A stretch of DNA of 25,967 nucleotides from UBA3263 sp964554335 (GTDB taxonomy: Bacteria > Bacteroidota > Bacteroidia > Bacteroidales > Muribaculaceae), in the NCBI GenBank assembly GCA_964554335.1, contig CAZKOF010000026.1:1-25967 (forward strand). The letters run 5' to 3'. The notes below the pieces were generated by a model. It saw only the letters and a program-made list of their open reading frames with translations, was not told where the DNA came from and did not search any database. The translations under genes were made by a program, and so were the position numbers. Each line of letters begins with the position of its first letter. Within the stretch, counting starts at the first letter, position 1. Of the stretch, positions 21,552 through 25,967 are shown piece after piece.

Positions 21552-24500
21552 TTAGAGTTGTAGGCCGTTGGTCTTGAAGTATAGCGAGTCGGCCGCGGTG
21601 AGGGTATCGTTCGCTTCCGCGGGGGTGTCGACGGTCTTGGGCCGGCGTATGTCCAGCGGGGCAAGGCGGGCGGCGCGGGTGCCGCGGTTGAAGACGTCGC
21701 GGATTTCGCGGGCAAGGTTGACTCGCAGTGTGTCGCTGAGCTGAACGGTCTCGGCGGCCATGTCCTCTTTAAATCGCGCGCGACCGAGGCGGATTTTCAT
21801 GTTTTCGGCGGTGCCTTTGATGTTGATTCCGAATTTGAACGGTATCGGCGACTTTAGAATGGAGACGTGGTAGTTGAGATTGAGGTTCATGTCGTTGTTG
21901 CCCATGACACCGATGCGATAGCGGTCAAAGTCAAACATGAACGGGTAGAGGCTCAGCCGGTTCTCCTCGACCGCGAGGTGAACGTCCATGTGGTCTATCA
22001 TGTTTTTGTTCTTGTCGCGGAACAAGAGCCATTTGCTGACGGTTTTGAAGGTCTTTTCGTCGAGAACCCGCAGCGAGTCGCCGGTCAGATGCACCATTGC
22101 CCGGAGTCGTGGAAGGTCGATGTTCATCATCGAGTCTACGGGTGTGGTTGCCGAGATGCCTACGTCGATGATGCCGCCGAGAGTGTTGAGAATAGGCATA
22201 ATCGAGTCGAGCGTCGGGATTATTTCGGTGACGCGCCCGAGGTTGAATCGGCGGAGGTCGAGGCCGAGGCCGAAGTTCACGTCAGAGCGGGTCGGGGCGT
22301 AGTAGAGCATGTTGAGATCCACGGAGCCGATGTCGGTTGCCGCATGGAGGTCGCGGAGGTTTGCGGCGCCGTTGGCAACGAGGATTCCGCCTCGGAAATC
22401 TTTGAGCGCAAGATCTGAATAGATGATGTTGCGGGCTTTGATGTTGAGGGCGGCGTCGATGTTCATCGGAACGACGATGGCCATTGTCTCGTCTGACGCG
22501 GCTTGCTCGGCGGCGGCTTCGAGCGTTTCGTCGTCGGCGTCGATTGGTGCAGATGCCGTCAGGGCCTTCAGAGAATCTGATTTGGCGGCATATGCGGCGC
22601 CGCGGAAGGCGGCCTGCGTCAGCTGGTTGACGTTGATGGTGTCAGAACTGATGTCGAGGACCATGCGCAGGGGACTCGAGGAGTGGGCGCGGCCGAGCGA
22701 GCGCTGAATGTCGGTTATCGAGCCTGAGAGATTGAAGTCGCTGCGTCCGGCCGTAACCGTCATGGAGTTGAGCATGACGGAATCGGCGTTGAACGAGACG
22801 TTGAAGTCTGTCAGGCCGGTGCGCAGGGGGAAGAGAGGGGTCATAACGCGGCCTCCTTTTGCGAGAATGCGGCCGCTGACGTTGTACTTGCGGAGCAGGC
22901 GCACGCTCGAACGGTCGATTCCGGGGTCGAGACGCTCGAATTTGCTTTCGGCAAGGAGCATGGAGTCGCGGCGCGAGGCCAGTCGCAGGGAGTCGGTGAC
23001 CGAGAGCGAGCGCCGCCGGCGTCGGATTTCGGCTGATTTATGGGCCGAGGCCGAAATTTCTACGCCGCGGAGCGAGGCGCGGGTGGTTGCGTCGGCAAAT
23101 ACCAGGCGCTTGGCGGAGAGTTTGGCGCCGAATTGCGGCAGGCGCTCGCTGCCTTTGTAGCGCCGCATTGAAACCCCGCCGGCCAGTTTGCGCACAATGG
23201 CGGTTGTAGAATCCGTGACGCTGCGCCAGGTCAGACGGTCAACCGAAAGGTAGCCGCCCATCGGGGTTATCGTTGTGGTGTCGAGCGATGTGGCGGTGTT
23301 GCTGACGCCGAGGCCGATGGCGAAGTTTTTGAGCCTGAGAGTCATGTCGGGGAGTTCGGCGGCGAGCGAGTCAACCTTTATCGAGGCGGTCAGCAGCGAG
23401 TCGGCCCCGCCGAAGGAGTCTGACGACCCGAAACGCACCGAGGCGCGGGTTATGCGACAGTCAATCGTGTCGGCAGGGAGCAGGGCTTCGAAGTCGCGCA
23501 GCAGGGCGTCGCCGGTGAGCAGCGCGCGGTGGAAGCCCGCGGGTGTGAGGTCACTCAGGCGGGTATTGAAGTCTATGTCGGCATCCATCGAGCCGCGCAG
23601 GCGCATTTTCAGCAGGGTCCAGAGCCGGGGGTTGAGGTTGGTGAAGCTGACGTCGCCGCGGAAGCATCCTTTCAGTGCCGGGTCGGAGGCGAGATTGGTC
23701 GCCGAGGCTATCAGGTTGAAGTCTGAGGCCGGGAAAGTTACGCGCAGGCGCTTGAGGTTGACCTCCGAGGCGTCGAGTCCGCGCGAGGAAATGGTGGCGT
23801 CTATGTCGGCTCCGAGATTTGTAAGTGTCAGATACCATGCGGGTATGGCCAGAGGCGCGTCATTGACTCTTGCCTCCAGGGCGAGGTCGGGGAGCAGGAG
23901 GGTGTCGGGATTGTAGACGTAGGGTTTGAGCAGTCGGGCGCTAAGCTCCAGGGTGGCGTCGGTCTGCAGCCGCGGCATTTTGCCGGCGAGTGCGGGCATG
24001 GAGTCGGCGAGCTCGGCCAGGCGTTGCAGCGGCAGGGGGGCGAGTTCGAAGTCCAGGGCGTCGAGGCGCAGGCCGTCGGCGAAGTCGGCGCGCAGCGACG
24101 TGCGTGTCCGCAGTGAGTCGACGCCGATGCGGAAGTCATGGAGCGAGAGCTGCAGGGGGGCCGAGGGCTTCCAGCCGATGCCGCCGTCGAGGCTCAGACG
24201 CAGCGGCGAGGAAATGATTGAGGGGAGCGAGGCGGTCGCGTCGGTCAGCAGTTGATACTGAGGCGCTTCGTCGCGTCCGTCGAGGTTGAGGCGATGTAGG
24301 GTGAGGGCGAAGTTGAGCGAGTCGGGAGTGGAGATATAGCGCGCCCGCGCGTCGCCGACAATACGGAAAGAGGTGATACGCAGGTCGGGGAGGAGCAGCG
24401 GCGACGATGAGTCGGCCGAGGGTTCGCCGGCAGGAAGGATGCTCAGCGAGGTTTGGGTTGAGTCGGCGCCGGTCCAAAGGGTCGCGCATGGTCGCACGAT

Positions 24501-24857
24501 TTCGGCGTGGCCGATGCTGATGCGTCCGATCAGTAGCGCCGCGAGGTTGATGCGCCCGCTGAATGAGTCGATGCTGACAACCGTGGCGACCGAGTCGGGA
24601 ATTGCAGTATTGACGATGCGTAGGGAGTCGAGAGTCAGAACTGCGTGGGGAAACGTTGACCAGACCGTTAGGTCTGCGCGGTCAACGTCCACTCGGCCGT
24701 TGACAAGATATTCCGTGCCATATTTCCGTGTAAGCCGCGTGAGATTGTCGGAGCTCAGAAAGAGCGGAATGGCAATAAGTATAAGCAAAATTAGCGCGAC
24801 GATGCCCCCGATAATGCTCAGGGGAACCTTCCATAGCAGTTTTTTTGACGCTTTCAT
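21552..24857 (-). CDS. AsmA-family envelope protein
   Basis: An 1101-residue envelope protein. A short basic N-terminus is followed by one transmembrane helix (~12-34, VPLSIIGGIVALILLILIAI) and a very long beta-strand-rich periplasmic part. The N-terminal ~35-160 region and the C-terminal ~850-1050 region (MDVHLAVEENRLSLYPFMFDFDRYRIGVMGNNDMNLNLNY) resemble AsmA and AsmA-like C-terminal domains. This superfamily (AsmA/TamB/YhdP) forms groove-like bridges implicated in phospholipid transfer between membranes, so a lipid-transport or outer-membrane homeostasis role is inferred. Its ATG shares one base with the tsaD stop (TGATG). Length is normal for the Bacteroidota members. The coding DNA is strongly GC-skewed at third positions. 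Confidence 0.88.
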   Translation of the reverse strand: MKASKKLLWKVPLSIIGGIVALILLILIAIPLFLSSDNLTRLTRKYGTEYLVNGRVDVDRADLTVWSTFPHAVLTLDSLRIVNTAIPDSVATVVSIDSFSGRINLAALLIGRISIGHAEIVRPCATLWTGADSTQTSLSILPAGEPSADSSSPLLLPDLRITSFRIVGDARARYISTPDSLNFALTLHRLNLDGRDEAPQYQLLTDATASLPSIISSPLRLSLDGGIGWKPSAPLQLSLHDFRIGVDSLRTRTSLRADFADGLRLDALDFELAPLPLQRLAELADSMPALAGKMPRLQTDATLELSARLLKPYVYNPDTLLLPDLALEARVNDAPLAIPAWYLTLTNLGADIDATISSRGLDASEVNLKRLRVTFPASDFNLIASATNLASDPALKGCFRGDVSFTNLNPRLWTLLKMRLRGSMDADIDFNTRLSDLTPAGFHRALLTGDALLRDFEALLPADTIDCRITRASVRFGSSDSFGGADSLLTASIKVDSLAAELPDMTLRLKNFAIGLGVSNTATSLDTTTITPMGGYLSVDRLTWRSVTDSTTAIVRKLAGGVSMRRYKGSERLPQFGAKLSAKRLVFADATTRASLRGVEISASAHKSAEIRRRRRSLSVTDSLRLASRRDSMLLAESKFERLDPGIDRSSVRLLRKYNVSGRILAKGGRVMTPLFPLRTGLTDFNVSFNADSVMLNSMTVTAGRSDFNLSGSITDIQRSLGRAHSSSPLRMVLDISSDTINVNQLTQAAFRGAAYAAKSDSLKALTASAPIDADDETLEAAAEQAASDETMAIVVPMNIDAALNIKARNIIYSDLALKDFRGGILVANGAANLRDLHAATDIGSVDLNMLYYAPTRSDVNFGLGLDLRRFNLGRVTEIIPTLDSIMPILNTLGGIIDVGISATTPVDSMMNIDLPRLRAMVHLTGDSLRVLDEKTFKTVSKWLLFRDKNKNMIDHMDVHLAVEENRLSLYPFMFDFDRYRIGVMGNNDMNLNLNYHVSILKSPIPFKFGINIKGTAENMKIRLGRARFKEDMAAETVQLSDTLRVNLAREIRDVFNRGTRAARLAPLDIRRPKTVDTPAEANDTLTAADSLYFKTNGLQL

Positions 24858-25876
24858 CAGATTACGAGGCGAGCAAAGGGCGCGGCATCGAGGGGGCAGA
24901 AGTCGCTGCGCAGAAATTTGAAATGCCCGGCAATGGCGACCATCGCGGCATTGTCGGTGGTGAACTTGCGCGGCGGAATCCAGGCGCGCAATCCGCGGGC
25001 GGCACAGAAGTCAGCAACTGCCGCGCGGATGCCCGAGTTGGCGCTTACGCCGCCGCCGATGGCCACGGCGCGGACCCCCGTCTGCCTGACGGCGAGGTCG
25101 AGTTTCTGCATGAGGGTGTCGATAATTGCGCGCTGAATCGAGGCCGCGAGGTCCGGGCGGTTGGCCTCGATGAAGTCGGGGTCGGTCTTGAGTCCGTCGC
25201 GAACGGTGTAGAGAAAACTCGTTTTCAGCCCGCTGAAGCTATAGTCGAGGCCCGGGATGTGCGGCTTCGAGAATTTGAAGGCCGCTGGGTTTCCTTCTGC
25301 TGCGAGGCGGTCAATGTGGGGGCCGCCGGGGTAGGGGAGGCCCATGACTTTTGCACACTTGTCGAACGCCTCGCCGGCGGCGTCGTCGATTGTGCGGCCG
25401 AGAATTTCCATGCGCTCGGGGCTATGAACCATGATAATCTGCGAGTTGCCACCCGAAATCAATAGGGCGAGGAAAGGGAACTCGGGAACCTCGTCGGTAT
25501 CAGTCTCGCGGATGAAATGGCTGAGCACGTGGCCATGGAGATGGTTGACGTCGACCAGCGGAATATCTAACCCGAGGGCCAGGCCTTTGGCAAATGACGT
25601 GCCGACGAGCAGCGAACCCAGCAGCCCGGGGCCGCGGGTGAACGCAATGGCCGAGAGGTCTGACTTGGAAACCCCGGCGCGCCGAATGGCGGCGTCGACA
25701 ACCGGCACTATGTTCTGCTGATGCGCGCGCGAGGCCAGTTCGGGCACAACTCCGCCGAACTCTTCGTGGACGCTCTGCGAGGCGATAACATTGCTGCGCA
25801 GCAGGCCGTTACACAATACTGCCGCCGACGTGTCATCGCAGCTCGATTCGATTCCGAGAATAATAATATTCTTCAT
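24857..25876 (-). CDS. tsaD: tRNA N6-threonylcarbamoyladenosine transferase TsaD
   Basis: A 339-residue cytosolic ASKHA-fold protein that, with TsaB and TsaE, transfers the threonylcarbamoyl group to A37 of ANN-decoding tRNAs. The N-terminal GIESSCDDTSAAVL (8-21) is the phosphate-binding start, and the metal motif HLHGH gives ligands His112 and His116. Further stretches VDVNHLHGHVLSHF, LLISGGNSQI and AIGGGVSANSGIR match the Kae1/TsaD family. Its stop shares one base with the AsmA-like ATG. TsaB and TsaE genes are not in the window. Confidence 0.96.
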   Translation of the reverse strand: MKNIIILGIESSCDDTSAAVLCNGLLRSNVIASQSVHEEFGGVVPELASRAHQQNIVPVVDAAIRRAGVSKSDLSAIAFTRGPGLLGSLLVGTSFAKGLALGLDIPLVDVNHLHGHVLSHFIRETDTDEVPEFPFLALLISGGNSQIIMVHSPERMEILGRTIDDAAGEAFDKCAKVMGLPYPGGPHIDRLAAEGNPAAFKFSKPHIPGLDYSFSGLKTSFLYTVRDGLKTDPDFIEANRPDLAASIQRAIIDTLMQKLDLAVRQTGVRAVAIGGGVSANSGIRAAVADFCAARGLRAWIPPRKFTTDNAAMVAIAGHFKFLRSDFCPLDAAPFARLVI

Positions 25877-25892
25877 ATTCTTATGATTTTTG

Positions 25893-25923
25893 CAAGCCTA
25901 AACCGAAAAAATAGGTTGATAAA
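25893..25923 (-). promoter_or_regulatory. Weak candidate promoter of tsaD
   Basis: On the minus strand TTTA (25923-25920), a 19-nt spacer and TAGGCTTG (25900-25893) resemble the Bacteroidota pattern with one mismatch per box. Position fits a short leader to the ATG at 25876. The 91 bp from 25877 to the window edge hold no gene. Confidence 0.3.
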
Positions 25924-25967
25924 TTTGATTTTTTCTAATCACGGCGAACATTCTCGCCATGAGCTTG

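Noticed and set aside
25920..25927. Plus-strand TAAATTTG -7 box at the right edge
   Set aside because: The nearest TTTG gives a 27-nt spacer and no plus-strand gene is visible before the window ends.

Overview
The window looks like a chromosomal segment of a Bacteroidota bacterium, most likely order Bacteroidales and plausibly a gut Muribaculaceae-type lineage (the family is inference). The reasons are: several promoters with the Bacteroidota architecture TTTG-N19/20-TAnnTTTG (3720-3750, 5397-5428, 13290-13321 and 14443-14473 are the best); almost no Shine-Dalgarno signals; a lipoprotein with an acidic run directly after the lipobox Cys; a large host-glycan-type M60 peptidase; and coding sequence that is GC-rich while intergenic DNA is AT-rich. 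Nearly all genes lie on the minus strand. No CRISPR array, intact insertion sequence or prophage was seen.

Layout. 17-2656 (minus): a compact cluster of dCMP deaminase, S41 C-terminal processing protease and 5-formyl-THF cyclo-ligase, with overlapping ends and a strong terminator. 2657-3026: a 370-bp AT-rich regulatory region with a 16-bp perfect palindrome and several GTTACA half-sites, followed by a plus-strand ECF sigma factor (3027-3533) with its own terminator. 3629-3699 (minus): tRNA-Cys(GCA) with a textbook promoter. 3773-5326 (minus): a single polypeptide joining an ABC/OLD-type ATPase to a DUF4435 (TOPRIM-like) region, reminiscent of an AriA-AriB (PARIS) fusion. 5327-5850: divergent promoters and a candidate structured RNA or long leader. 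5851-6333 (plus): a small surface-lipoprotein candidate with AT-richer composition than its neighbours.

From 6516 to 13321 the minus strand holds housekeeping genes in two groups: acpP-fabF (fatty-acid synthesis), and a five-gene run YIP1-like membrane protein, smpB, ftsK, lolA-like and trxB. Then come gapA (13374-14381), a 1407-residue secreted M60 metallopeptidase with carbohydrate-binding-like modules (14564-18787), and a minus-strand group tsaD, AsmA-like giant, HAD phosphatase (TTG start), aroB and pyrF (18932-25876).

Most genes are core metabolism, envelope biogenesis, translation quality control and division. The accessory or least explained parts are 2657-3026, 3773-6572 and the M60 gene. 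The best candidates for something undescribed are the fused ATPase-DUF4435 protein beside tRNA-Cys, with a palindrome over its -7 box, and the roughly 300-nt RNA-like segment transcribed divergently from it. All functional assignments rest on motifs read by eye; no database search was run.
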